A stretch of 64,000 bases of DNA from NCBI GenBank assembly GCA_016713985.1, contig JADJOD010000007.1, forward strand, positions 62,001-126,000, read 5' to 3'. The number at the start of each line of letters is the position of its first letter. The stretch's first letter is position 1. Both the position numbers and the translations under genes were made by a program. This DNA is from Lewinellaceae bacterium. Lineage in GTDB: Bacteria; Bacteroidota; Bacteroidia; Chitinophagales; Saprospiraceae. Of this stretch, positions 17,329-25,678 are shown piece after piece. Under the pieces are notes generated by a model. That model did not search any database. It was not told the origin of the DNA and saw only the letters and a list, made by a program, of their open reading frames with translations.

Positions 17329-17964
17329 ATGACTGATCCGAAAGAATTCGAGTCGCTCGATCAACTTTTCCGAAAAACATTCGACGACCTGCCCGAAACG
17401 CCTGCAGCCTCGGGATGGGATACCCCCTCCCAACACGTCTGGCAACACGTACAATCCCAGATCAAACCACCCCGGTCCGGCTGGAACGCCCGAACGATCA
17501 CCATGCTGGCAACGTTTGTCGTGGCCCTGGCGGTAGGTTTGTTCCTGTACATGAGCGGTTCTGAGAAAACGGAATCCCCTGTTAACCAACCACTTGCCGC
17601 TTCTGAAAGCACTGCTGTACCGGCAACACCCGGCGCGGAAACTGCGACGCCGGAGCCGGTACCAACACCGGAAAATACGGCAGCCGAAAAATCTCTGAAG
17701 AAAAAACCCAATGCGACTTCCGGGGTTGAAAAACGCCCCGCAGACACCGCGTTAAAAAATGCCCGGGCAGCGGAAACCGGATCGGATGAATCTGTAACCC
17801 ATCACTCCCCTGCCAGTCCCTCCGGTAAAAAGCCGGTATCCCCCAACTCGACCGAACGCCGGAAAGCCGAACTGGCCCGCCGCGCGGAAATCGCCTGGAA
17901 AACCCCGCTTTCCCCCTTGCCGCCACATTGGCCAACATTAAAATCCAAAGATTCGCCCCGGTGA
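17329..17964 (+). CDS. Single-pass membrane anti-sigma-like protein without barrel, locus C
   Basis: 211 residues: an acidic cytoplasmic N-terminus with SGWDTPSQHVWQHVQSQI, a transmembrane helix at about 56-75, and a long Pro/Thr/Lys-rich periplasmic tail (80-211). The tail ends in an arginine/alanine helix and PLSPLPPHWPTL. The layout equals the first half of the fusion at 11566 but without a barrel. As the only gene downstream of the sigma factor before a terminator, it is the likely anti-sigma factor. No zinc-finger motif. Confidence 0.6.
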   Translation: MTDPKEFESLDQLFRKTFDDLPETPAASGWDTPSQHVWQHVQSQIKPPRSGWNARTITMLATFVVALAVGLFLYMSGSEKTESPVNQPLAASESTAVPATPGAETATPEPVPTPENTAAEKSLKKKPNATSGVEKRPADTALKNARAAETGSDESVTHHSPASPSGKKPVSPNSTERRKAELARRAEIAWKTPLSPLPPHWPTLKSKDSPR

Positions 17965-18011
17965 AAACCGGAGTGTTCCCAAATCCGACAACATTTTAGC
18001 AGTAGTTTAAA

Positions 18012-18046
18012 AAGCCCGGCGGAAATTTCCACCGGGCTTGTTTTTT
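18012..18046. terminator. Bidirectional terminator between locus C and the NYN gene
   Basis: AAGCCCGG (18012-18019) pairs with CCGGGCTT (18032-18039), followed by GTTTTTT on the plus strand and preceded by AAs on the other. It terminates the plus-strand sigma locus and lies right at the end of the convergent NYN gene. Confidence 0.75.
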
Positions 18047-18953
18047 ATGGCCGTATGAGTTTTACGTTGCGGGCGATTGGATCGCCTTTTTCATTTTTAC
18101 TGAGGGTGAATTCCACGGTGTCGCCTTCGCGCAAATCATTGAAGTCGGTGTCAACCAGGAAAGAATAGTGGAAAAACAGGTTGTTTGTTTGAGGGAAACT
18201 GATAAACCCGTATCCGTCTTTCAAACTGTAGATCGTGCTGGTTTTTGATTCACCTTCCGCAATTTCCACGGGTTCTTCGTCTCCAACAATCACTTTTTTG
18301 CGTTCTACAAACAAGCGGGTGACCGGGAACAACTCGTCGTTGTCGTCGTCGATCACGTTCTGCATGGCGATCGGATAGGTCACTTCTTCCCAGAGGTATT
18401 GTGACGTGACGGTGCTGCGGCGGCGGCCTTCCTCGTCGTAGTATTCATAATCCCAGGCCAGCAACATGGCGCGAACGCCGAGGGTATGCAGTTTGCGGAC
18501 GAGCGGCACAAAATCGCTGTCCGACGCGATCAGAATAACCACGTCGAACTGTTTGTGCAGGGTCAGTTCAAAAGCTTCCAATGCCATCCACACGTCGATG
18601 CCGCGCTCCTGCCGGTAACCCTGTACGGTGCGTACGGGCAGGTAGTGGGTCGTCACACCTTCCATCATCAGGATGTCGTCGAACAGGCGGTCGTAGTACA
18701 GCCGGTTGCCTTCAGCACTGGCTTCCTGTGCGCTGAGCCGGCCCCGGAAATAGTGCGCATCCACAATCTGGCACAGGTGAAAATCTTTCTTTTCTTCCTC
18801 TGCAATCCGGTGGCGGACGAACTCGTGCAACCCGGCGATGCTCAGGCGGCTACGGCGCTCATGGTGATAGGCGTAATAATTGGAGACATGGAGGAAGTAA
18901 TTACCATCGTAAAACACCCCGATGCGGGTCAGTTTCTGTTGACTATCAGACAT
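18045..18953 (-). CDS. NYN (PIN-like) domain protein with C-terminal cold-shock domain
   Basis: 302 residues. The N-terminal NYN/LabA-like nuclease fold (about 8-200) shows the acidic cluster expected for metal-dependent RNA cleavage: GVFYDGNYF, RGIDVWMALEAFEL and ILIASDSDFVPLVRKL. Residues about 238-300 form a cold-shock domain with RNP1-like KDGYGFISF and RNP2-like NLFFHYSFL, which binds single-stranded nucleic acid. The combination suggests an RNA-processing or RNA-decay enzyme. Monocistronic by position; the start is the ATG at 18953. Confidence 0.85.
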   Translation of the reverse strand: MSDSQQKLTRIGVFYDGNYFLHVSNYYAYHHERRSRLSIAGLHEFVRHRIAEEEKKDFHLCQIVDAHYFRGRLSAQEASAEGNRLYYDRLFDDILMMEGVTTHYLPVRTVQGYRQERGIDVWMALEAFELTLHKQFDVVILIASDSDFVPLVRKLHTLGVRAMLLAWDYEYYDEEGRRRSTVTSQYLWEEVTYPIAMQNVIDDDNDELFPVTRLFVERKKVIVGDEEPVEIAEGESKTSTIYSLKDGYGFISFPQTNNLFFHYSFLVDTDFNDLREGDTVEFTLSKNEKGDPIARNVKLIRP

Positions 18954-19169
18954 TTAAGTAAAAAGTTGTTTGTTACGATTACAATAATAGCATTATCATC
19001 AGGCGAAGGGTAACAAATCATTAAAGCACGGGGGGTGAGTGACGGGCTTTAGAGCCTGTTCGAAATTTTCGGATAGGCTCATTTTCTTAGAAGCGATGTA
19101 TTTTGATATATAACTATGGGGCGCAAAGGAATGTTATTTTAAACGAAAAACAATAGCGATTTAAAATAA

Positions 19170-19204
19170 AAACGGGCAAGTTTCCGGAAGAAACCCGCCC
19201 GTTT
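19170..19204. terminator. Hairpin, possible terminator
   Basis: An 8-bp stem with a 19-base loop containing a second small TTTC/GAAA stem. It is flanked by A-rich and weak T-rich tracts; no gene ends nearby, so its role is unclear. Confidence 0.35.
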
Positions 19205-19365
19205 GAAAAATTAACGGTTTTTCGCTTAAGTACGCGGACAAAATTAACCCTACTAATTTTTTTCGGAACATTCCGAGAATAAACCATCCGGGGGTTGTGT
19301 CAAAAGTCAGGAGCACTTTATTTTGGCTTTGAAACGGGAAATATTATTTTGAATCGCGACCGAAC

Positions 19366-19400
19366 CAGACATTCCAGGTTTTTAAAACCTGGAATGTCTG
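19366..19400. repeat. Perfect 35-bp palindrome
   Basis: Arms of 17 bp (19366-19382 and 19384-19400) around a single T, containing TTCCAGGTTTT/AAAACCTGGAA. It is about 75 bp beyond the end of the adhesin gene at 19476. The form matches dispersed palindromic repeats seen in Bacteroidota intergenic DNA; only one copy occurs in this window. Confidence 0.7.
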
Positions 19401-19475
19401 CGCATCATCCGAATAAAATTTCTCCCAATACGCGACAATGGGCAACTTAAAGACTTTTGGTCCCCCCCCTGCTAC

Positions 19476-20768
19476 TTATTGCCGGACAAAACGCCGTTTT
19501 GACACATTTTTCCCCTGGATCACTTCACAGGTATAAACCCCGCTGGTCAGGTCCCGGACGGAGACTTTGTAAGATCCGCTGGCCGATGCCTGGCGCTGCA
19601 TCTGCCCGGCGGCATCGTATATCCGGATCGTATATTCGGCTGCATCAAGCGGCTCAACAACAATCCAGTCTGTCGCGGGGTTGGGCGACAATTTGAACGT
19701 CGCGGCGGTCAAATCGTCCACGCTGCTGCTGCCCAGTTGCACGAGGGTTTTCACCGTATCGGCGCAACAGTAATTGGAGGCAATCAGGGTTACCTCATAG
19801 GTCACCCGTTCGTCGGGGTCAGGGCCGAATTGCGGATACGTATGTGGAGCCGGGTAACGTTCGTTGCTGAAGGTCCCGTCGCCGAAATCCCAGAACCAGG
19901 AAGTGCCGTATTTGCATTCGTTGGCAAAGGAGACCGTAGTGCCGTCCACCACCGGAGCGGCCATACCCGCGATGGGCGACAGCAGGCTGTCTCCGCCGAG
20001 CGAGTTGATGGAGAGGAAAACACCGGAGTCAAAAACACCGTCGCCGGCGTCTGCCAGGGCAATTTTTACGTGGTAAGTTTCGCCGGTTTGCACTGCAAAT
20101 TTAGCGGGAAGTGTGGTTGTTAACCCGTCATAAGCGACGTGTTGCCCCATCAGGGTGTCGTAAGGCACGTAAAACTCTTCATGCACGGGTGGGCAACCGC
20201 TGCCCCCTCCTCCGTTTACGTTGTTGATCGTCACCGGCACGGCGAAACCGGGCACCAGGGCGATGTTTGTTTTGGTCGGATAACCGGGGCCTTCTACAAA
20301 AAAGGCGAAGATGTCGTTAAAACTGGTGCATACGTATTCGGGATATTCTTCGGAGCCGAAGCGATAAATAAAACACAGGGTATCCACCTGCGACACCAGG
20401 TCAAATTCCAGAAAAGCGGCATCAAACGTGAGGAAATTAAAGTTGTTTTGGGCGTCCAGGTCGGTGTCTCCGTCAGTCGTATTATAGAACGTGGCGAAAT
20501 AGTCCGCCGGATTTACCGCATCGACACACCTCCCGCTGCTCAGCATGAGCCCGGCCAGGAGGTCGAGATCGGTTCCGGAAGCGTCAAAAAAGGCGGCCGA
20601 GCCCGGAGCGCCGGTAAACTGCACATTGGACACACTCACCTGGCTGGTATTGAAAAAATCCGCCACCATTTGTTGCGGCGTGATGGTTGTGTCCACAAAA
20701 AGGTTACTCTGCGCCCGGAGACTTACAATGGCCAGGCACAACAGGGCGGTATAAAAGATTTTTTTCAT
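19476..20768 (-). CDS. Secreted choice-of-anchor L / PKD protein with T9SS sorting domain
   Basis: 430 residues. Signal peptide 1-19 (ends SLRAQ). Residues about 30-250 form a choice-of-anchor L domain (VTPQQMV-type start; FNDIFAFFVEGPG and DTDLDAQNN are typical). Residues about 275-345 are a PKD-like domain (SWFWDFGDGTFSNERYPAPHTY), and about 355-430 a T9SS type A sorting domain (FKLSPNPATDWIVVE ... KRRFVRQ). It is likely an extracellular, surface-attached protein. ATG at 20768 is used because the longer frame runs back towards the neighbouring gene and adds no signal peptide. Confidence 0.85.
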   Translation of the reverse strand: MKKIFYTALLCLAIVSLRAQSNLFVDTTITPQQMVADFFNTSQVSVSNVQFTGAPGSAAFFDASGTDLDLLAGLMLSSGRCVDAVNPADYFATFYNTTDGDTDLDAQNNFNFLTFDAAFLEFDLVSQVDTLCFIYRFGSEEYPEYVCTSFNDIFAFFVEGPGYPTKTNIALVPGFAVPVTINNVNGGGGSGCPPVHEEFYVPYDTLMGQHVAYDGLTTTLPAKFAVQTGETYHVKIALADAGDGVFDSGVFLSINSLGGDSLLSPIAGMAAPVVDGTTVSFANECKYGTSWFWDFGDGTFSNERYPAPHTYPQFGPDPDERVTYEVTLIASNYCCADTVKTLVQLGSSSVDDLTAATFKLSPNPATDWIVVEPLDAAEYTIRIYDAAGQMQRQASASGSYKVSVRDLTSGVYTCEVIQGKNVSKRRFVRQ

Positions 20769-20872
20769 CTTGAAATAAATGTTTGGGTATAAAAAACAGT
20801 GGTGATTGAACAATGGAAGCATACACATGACTTGATCCGAAGTGGAGCAAACTCGCTGCTTAAACGCCGGGC

Positions 20873-23800
20873 TCAAAGTTTGTCAAAATCCTTAAACAGG
20901 GAATACCGGATCGCCTCTACTTTTTCCCGGTAGGTTTTCCACGGGGAATCGAACAAGGTATTCACTTTTTGAATAATCATTTCCGCTTCATTTTTGGCCT
21001 CGGCAATAGCAAGCCGGGCTGTGGCGTTTGGAGCGCCCTGACCGCCGCCGATATAACCGAGCGCTTTCCAGAAGCGGGCGTTCAGCACATTCGGGTTGCG
21101 CTGGATACCCTTTGTTTCCTTGTGCTGGAAAAACTGTTCCTTCAGGTTTGTGATCGAATCACGGAGACCCGAGCCGAGTTTGAGCGCTTCCTTTTTGGTG
21201 GTGTCGGGCACGTTGGCAAACTGACTTTCAACGAGTTGGATTGTTTTTTCCGCTTCTTTCAGGCGTTCGTAAGCCAATACGACACGCCCGATCGTTTTGT
21301 GCATATCCCGCACGGCATCCGCATTGGCCTGGCGGTCGGAGACAGGAATGTTCAACCTCGGATCGTCCATTACTTTCACTTTTAACGAATCGGAAGCGCC
21401 CATGTATTTCACTTTGACCCAGTATTCGCCGGGAAGCACCCTGGGGCCGCCGCCGGGTTCGATCTGCTCCTTGTCGGGTTCGTTTTTTGAGGGCATTCGA
21501 ATACCTTTTGTATCCATGCCCCAGTAAATATCCGCAAATGCGGTATCGAGTTCTGTTTTGAAGCGGCGCAAGGTGTCGCCCTGCATGGAAAGAATAGTGA
21601 CCACCGCTTTTTCCTTCTTTTTGGCATCTTCTTTTTTCCCCGCTGCTTTGGGATCATTATCTTTTTTATCACCGGCTTTTTCTTTTTCAGCCGGTTCTTT
21701 TTTGGGTGCGCCCGGTTTTACCCAAACGGGGACGCGCACGGCCGTGCCTTTATTGTCTCCCTGGTAAACTGCGTCGGCAGGAAAATGAGGCCCGTCGAAG
21801 GACCGGTATTCTGCGAGGATGCCGGGTTGTGCGGGAAAAAGTTTGAACGGCTGTTCGAGTGCGGCGGCGTTCGAACGCGCCAGTTCGCGCAGCGGCGACA
21901 GGTTGTCCAGAATCCAGATGCCGCGCCCGAAGGTGCCGATCACCAGATCGCCGTCGCGTTGCTGAATTTTCATATCATTGACCGGTACGGAGGGAAAAGA
22001 TTCACCCGGCCACTTGGTCCAGTGTTCGCCGCGGTCGATGGAAACGTACAATCCCTGGTCGGTGCCGAGAAACACCAGATCGGGCGCCTCGGGGTCTTGC
22101 ACAACGGACAGGCAAAAGTTGTTATCGCCGTGCTCTTTGTTGCCGCTCAAATTTTTCGGCGATACCAGGCGTTTCCATTTTTTGCCAAAATCGGCGGTGT
22201 GATACAGGTAAGGCTGCCAATCGTTCTGCCGGTAATTATTCAACACCACGAACGCTTCCCCTGCGTTTGTTGAAGACGCGTCGATAGCCGGTATCCAGCC
22301 GTTTTTTGGCGCGTCGGGAAGGTCGGAGGCAAAATTTGTCCAGGTTTTGCCGTGATCGGTCGTCAGTTGAACGTTCCCGTCGTCGGTGCCGACCCAGGCC
22401 ACTCCCTTTTGCACGGGGCTCGGGGCAATGGATATAATTGTGCAATAGTTTTCCGCATTTGTTGCGTCGGTCGTCAGGCCGCCGGAAATATCCTGGTGCA
22501 TCCGGGAAGTGTCATTCGTCGTCAGGTCGGGAGAAAGCACCTGCCAGTTTTGGCCGGCATCGTAACTGTGGAAAAGAAACTGGCTTCCGAAAAAGATACC
22601 CTGCGGCTGCCAGGGGTCCTGGGCCAGTGCGGCGTTCCAGTTCCACCTGAGTTTGGTTTTGCCGTCGGGATGCAGGGGTTTGATGTAATGATCCTGGCCC
22701 GTTTTGCGGTCGACCATACTCAGTTCGCCGCCTTGCGACATGGCAAAAACATACCGCGCGTCGTCTTTCCGGGGCATCGTTTCAAAGCCGTCGCCAAAAG
22801 CGACCTCCTGCCATTCCGCGTTGCTCAACCCGCTGGATTTCCAAACGGAAGAAGGGCCGGCCCAGGAGCCGTTGTCCTGCAACCCGCCGTATACGTTGTA
22901 CGGCCATTCGTTGTCCGTTTCGACGTGGTAAAACTGGCCCACGGGTATGTTTTCGGCGTAACGCCAGGTTTTTCCGCCGTCGAGGGTGATGTTCAGGCCG
23001 CCGTCGTTGCCGTTGATTACATAATCCGGGTTATCGGGGTGTATCCAGAACGCGTGGTGGTCGGGGTGAATGCGCCAGCCGGCCCAGGTTTCAAAGGTTT
23101 TGCCACCATCTTCACTCTTAGAAATGGTGGTAAAAATGGAATACACCCGGTTTTCATTTTTGGGGTCGACGTAGATCTCGGCGTAATAAAACGGGCGGTC
23201 ACCCATGCCTTTATCGGCCATTTTTCGCCATTTCCGGCCGCCGTCTGTGCTTTTGTAGAGGGCATTTTCTTTGGCTTCCACGAGTGCGTATACAACGTCC
23301 GGGTTGCTTTTGGCCACAGCCAGGCCGATACGCCCCAATTCTCCTTCGGGCAGGCCGTCTTTGTCGGAAAGTCGTTCCCAGTTTTCGCCGCCGTCATGGC
23401 TGACGTAGAGGCCGGAACCTTTGCCACCCGATTTAAAAAACCAGGGCCAGCGCTGGTATTCCCACATGGCGGCGAATAATTTATTGGGATTTTGCGGGTC
23501 GGCCACCAGTTCGGCGCACCCGGATAAGTCGTTAACATACAATACTTTGCGCCAGGTTTTTCCGCCATCGATACTTTTAAAAACGCCGCGGTCTTCATTC
23601 GGCCCGTATGCCGACCCGAGCGAGGCAGCCCACACGATATCCGGGTTGTCGCGATGCAGCAGGATGCGGTGAATGGTATGCGTTTTTTGCAAACCCATAC
23701 ACACCCAGTCTTTCCCGCCGTTGATGGTTTTAAAAATGCCGGTCCCGAAGTTTTGGGAATTGCGCGGATTGCCTTCTCCCGTGCCGACCCATATCTCGTC

Positions 23801-24112
23801 CGGATTGCGGGGATTTATGGCGATAGAGCCGATACTTTGAGTCGGCGCCTTGTCAAAAACCGGCTCCCAACGGGTGCCGCCGCTGGTGGAGCACCACACG
23901 CCGCCGGAGGCTGCGCCGGCATAAATAACTTCCGGGTGTGCGGGGTCGCAGGCGATCGCCGTGATCCGGCCCGACATGGTGCCGGGGCCGATATTGCGGA
24001 TATTGATCGATTTCAGGGGAGCAGAAGGGAGTTGCTGGGCGTGTACCTGAGGAGGATAACAGAGAAAAAAGAAAAGGATAAGGGCGATGGAAAAACGCAT
24101 TGTAGGCTTCAT
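20873..24112 (-). CDS. Large secreted BNR/sortilin-like beta-propeller protein
   Basis: 1079 residues. Signal peptide about 5-25 (IALILFFFLCYPPQVHAQ). Residues about 35-720 contain many BNR/VPS10-like blades with the Asp-box pattern S/T-x-D-G-G-x-T-W (for example TINGGKDW, SIDGGKTW, STDGGRKW, SEDGGKTF), as in sortilin and the glycosyl hydrolases of this fold. A Lys/Glu-rich insertion (about 790-840) and a helical C-terminal region (about 940-1079) follow. Function is unknown; members of this family in Bacteroidota are often annotated as glycosyl hydrolases without proof. ATG at 24112 (MKPTMRF) is preferred; ATG at 24100 is equally possible. Confidence 0.85.
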   Translation of the reverse strand: MKPTMRFSIALILFFFLCYPPQVHAQQLPSAPLKSINIRNIGPGTMSGRITAIACDPAHPEVIYAGAASGGVWCSTSGGTRWEPVFDKAPTQSIGSIAINPRNPDEIWVGTGEGNPRNSQNFGTGIFKTINGGKDWVCMGLQKTHTIHRILLHRDNPDIVWAASLGSAYGPNEDRGVFKSIDGGKTWRKVLYVNDLSGCAELVADPQNPNKLFAAMWEYQRWPWFFKSGGKGSGLYVSHDGGENWERLSDKDGLPEGELGRIGLAVAKSNPDVVYALVEAKENALYKSTDGGRKWRKMADKGMGDRPFYYAEIYVDPKNENRVYSIFTTISKSEDGGKTFETWAGWRIHPDHHAFWIHPDNPDYVINGNDGGLNITLDGGKTWRYAENIPVGQFYHVETDNEWPYNVYGGLQDNGSWAGPSSVWKSSGLSNAEWQEVAFGDGFETMPRKDDARYVFAMSQGGELSMVDRKTGQDHYIKPLHPDGKTKLRWNWNAALAQDPWQPQGIFFGSQFLFHSYDAGQNWQVLSPDLTTNDTSRMHQDISGGLTTDATNAENYCTIISIAPSPVQKGVAWVGTDDGNVQLTTDHGKTWTNFASDLPDAPKNGWIPAIDASSTNAGEAFVVLNNYRQNDWQPYLYHTADFGKKWKRLVSPKNLSGNKEHGDNNFCLSVVQDPEAPDLVFLGTDQGLYVSIDRGEHWTKWPGESFPSVPVNDMKIQQRDGDLVIGTFGRGIWILDNLSPLRELARSNAAALEQPFKLFPAQPGILAEYRSFDGPHFPADAVYQGDNKGTAVRVPVWVKPGAPKKEPAEKEKAGDKKDNDPKAAGKKEDAKKKEKAVVTILSMQGDTLRRFKTELDTAFADIYWGMDTKGIRMPSKNEPDKEQIEPGGGPRVLPGEYWVKVKYMGASDSLKVKVMDDPRLNIPVSDRQANADAVRDMHKTIGRVVLAYERLKEAEKTIQLVESQFANVPDTTKKEALKLGSGLRDSITNLKEQFFQHKETKGIQRNPNVLNARFWKALGYIGGGQGAPNATARLAIAEAKNEAEMIIQKVNTLFDSPWKTYREKVEAIRYSLFKDFDKL

Positions 24113-24181
24113 TGTCTTCTGATTTAGCAGTTGCAAAACTGCAAAATAGCAAGTAGAAATTTGTACTACTTTTGCAGAAAC

Positions 24182-24283
24182 CGGCAGGAGATTGAAAAAA
24201 CCGACCGGGAGATCGATGGGATGGTGTATACGTTGTACGGGTTGACGGAGGCGGAGGTGGCCTTGGTTGAGGGGAGGAGGTGA
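24182..24283 (+). pseudogene. Remnant of DNA methyltransferase C-terminus, copy 1
   Basis: Reads RQEIEKTDREIDGMVYTLYG then LTEAEVALVEGRR and a stop. The pattern of a coiled helix followed by ID-x-MVY-x-LYGLTEEE closes many Eco57I/TaqI-like N6-adenine methyltransferase and type IIG restriction-modification proteins. Only the last 33 codons are present, with no start. A nearly identical DNA stretch recurs at 25125-25229. Confidence 0.6.
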
Positions 24284-24289
24284 AGGTGT

Positions 24290-24721
24290 TTACTGCGCTT
24301 TTTTCACTGGCCGCTGACCGGTCACAATCTCCATAAAATCGTCCGCAGAAATCACCCGGACTTTGGGAAAATGAATTTTAGCCAAAACCCGAAAATGCCG
24401 GTCATCGGACACGATAAAATCGGCGTTACCGGCGACTGCGCAATCAACAAATTTGTCGTCGTCGGGGTCTGCGGTAATCAGTCGCCAATTAAAATATTTC
24501 GTAACAAATGCGATATTGGGAACAAGATGAAAACCGTCCAATACAGCCGAGGCGGTATCTTCTCCCATTTCCTCTGCAATTACTTCTTCATATTCAGCGA
24601 GGATATCCGTGGTGACAAGCAAATCATAACGCTTTAATTCAAACGCTTCGAAAATCGGGTGGTAAACTGAACGCCTGGAAATGGATACCAGCAATACATT
24701 CGTGTCGAGCACAACTTTCAT
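24290..24721 (-). CDS. PIN-domain toxin of a toxin-antitoxin pair
   Basis: 143 residues; PIN fold with the acidic residues needed for Mg-dependent RNase activity: D6 in VVLDTNVLL, E45 or so in EYEEVIAEE, D85-D88 in DPDDDKFVDCA and D102-D103 in VSDDRHF. It belongs to the group annotated as putative toxin component, PIN family (COG1569), related to VapC. It overlaps the upstream small gene by four bases. Whether the pair is active cannot be told from sequence. Confidence 0.85.
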   Translation of the reverse strand: MKVVLDTNVLLVSISRRSVYHPIFEAFELKRYDLLVTTDILAEYEEVIAEEMGEDTASAVLDGFHLVPNIAFVTKYFNWRLITADPDDDKFVDCAVAGNADFIVSDDRHFRVLAKIHFPKVRVISADDFMEIVTGQRPVKKAQ

Positions 24722-24954
24722 GGATGCTGTGGATGGTAGGGCCTGCGGCGGTGTTTTTTCAGGAGTTTTTCTTCATTCAGACCTTTTTCATCCCATGCCT
24801 TATCTGCGGCATCTTTGGCTTTTTCAAAGAAAAAGTGAGCCAATATTTCCTTGATTTTTATTAAATCATCTTCACTAATATTGCTGGAATATAATTTCAG
24901 CAATTCTAATTGAAGGTTGCTGAATGGTTGTTTAATAATGGTCGTGGACTCCAT
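24718..24954 (-). CDS. Antitoxin of the PIN toxin pair
   Basis: 78 residues: a leucine-rich N-terminal half (FSNLQLELLKLYSSNISEDDLIKIKEILAHFF) and a basic C-terminus (KKHRRRPYHPQHP). Position immediately before the toxin, 4-bp overlap and size fit an antitoxin of this family. DNA binding and autoregulation are the usual roles. A -7-like element (TATTTTTG on the minus strand) is at 24973-24980, about 19 bp upstream. Confidence 0.75.
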   Translation of the reverse strand: MESTTIIKQPFSNLQLELLKLYSSNISEDDLIKIKEILAHFFFEKAKDAADKAWDEKGLNEEKLLKKHRRRPYHPQHP

Positions 24955-24972
24955 TTATTTGCTTATTTTAAG

Positions 24973-24980
24973 CAAAAATA
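24973..24980 (-). promoter_or_regulatory. Candidate -7 element for the toxin-antitoxin operon
   Basis: Minus-strand TATTTTTG matches TAnnTTTG and would place the transcription start about 12 bp before the antitoxin ATG. Confidence 0.4.
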
Positions 24981-25016
24981 ACTACTCTTAGGGTATAATG
25001 GTTCAATAAATGCAGA

Positions 25017-25229
25017 AAATATTTCAATGAAAAAGCAGAAATTTCTGCATTATCCTTTGCTGATGTGCTGAAGGAGGAATCGGAGTGGCTGGAGCATTTC
25101 ACCCTGGAGCAGGCGGCGCGGGCTTTGCGGCAGGAGATTGAAAAAACCGACCAGGAGATCGATGGGATGGTGTACGCGTTGTATGGGCTGACGGAAGAGG
25201 AGGTGGCGTTGGTGGAAGGGAAAGGATGA
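25017..25229 (+). pseudogene. Remnant of DNA methyltransferase C-terminus, copy 2
   Basis: The longest of three copies: about 70 codons reading KYFNEKAEISALSFADVLKE, then EESEWLEHFTLEQAARALRQ, EIEKTDQEIDGMVYALYGLT and EEEVALVEGKG, then stop. There is no start codon and the frame is closed at 24996. The last 35 codons are about 85% identical in DNA to copy 1. It is the C-terminal helical tail of an adenine methyltransferase or type IIG enzyme whose body has been lost. Confidence 0.65.
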
Positions 25230-25254
25230 AGGCGGGAAACTTGAAAAAATAGCC

Positions 25255-25262
25255 TACTTTTG
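25255..25262 (+). promoter_or_regulatory. Candidate -7 element for the DUF433 gene
   Basis: TACTTTTG fits TAnnTTTG and ends 16 bp before the ATG at 25279. No -33 element at the expected distance. Confidence 0.4.
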
Positions 25263-25278
25263 TAAAAAATTGCGGCAA

Positions 25279-25518
25279 ATGGCAACCTTGTTTCCAAATA
25301 TAGTCTCCGATCCGGAAATTTTGAACGGTAAGCCCTGCATTGCCGACACACGTATCAGTGTTGAGATTATCATGGATTGGTTGGGCACTGGCGGCACGCC
25401 GGAAAGTATTGCGCAAAAGCACCCGCTTTTGACAAAGGAATTGGTGTTAGAGGCCATTCGATATGCTGCCCGGTTCATGAAAAATGAAATCGTCATTGAG
25501 GTTCGTACGGGAGCCTGA
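25279..25518 (+). CDS. DUF433 antitoxin-like protein
   Basis: 79 residues, typical length. The sequence (VSDPEILNGKPCIADTRISVEIIMDWLGTGGTPESIAQKHP) is characteristic of DUF433 (COG2442), winged-helix antitoxins usually followed by a DUF5615 PIN-like toxin. No toxin gene follows; instead a decayed methyltransferase tail starts about at its stop codon. It may be a solitary antitoxin left from a lost pair. ATG at 25279 was preferred to TTG at 25270. Confidence 0.85.
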   Translation: MATLFPNIVSDPEILNGKPCIADTRISVEIIMDWLGTGGTPESIAQKHPLLTKELVLEAIRYAARFMKNEIVIEVRTGA

Positions 25519-25602
25519 GGAAGAATCGGAGTAACTGGAGCATTTCACAGGGGAGCAGGCGACAGCACGGGCTTGGGCAGGAGATTGAAACAACTGGCCA
25601 AA
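25511..25602 (+). pseudogene. Remnant of DNA methyltransferase C-terminus, copy 3 (most decayed)
   Basis: Starting at the DUF433 stop codon, one frame reads EEESE-stop-LEHFTGEQATARAW, aligning with EESEWLEHFTLEQAARAL of copy 2. After a one-base shift the next frame reads QEIETT. It carries at least one nonsense change and one frameshift, so it is clearly non-functional. Confidence 0.5.
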
Positions 25603-25678
25603 CCCGGCTATCCTGAAAGTAAAAATTCTTCTACTTTCCTCTCTTTTCAAATTTTTACTCACACCAATAGCGCACATT

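Larger units (their letters stand above)
18954..19475. other. 522-bp intergenic region with two inverted repeats
   Basis: No coding frame is supported. It holds a hairpin with AAACGGGC/GCCCGTTT arms (19170-19177, 19197-19204) and a perfect palindrome at 19366-19400. A T-rich patch at 19255-19265 follows the hairpin. No tRNA or known RNA structure was recognised. Confidence 0.5.

Noticed and set aside
22352..23479. 375-codon frame antisense to the BNR protein
   Set aside because: Shadow of the repeat protein; no recognisable motif and no start context.
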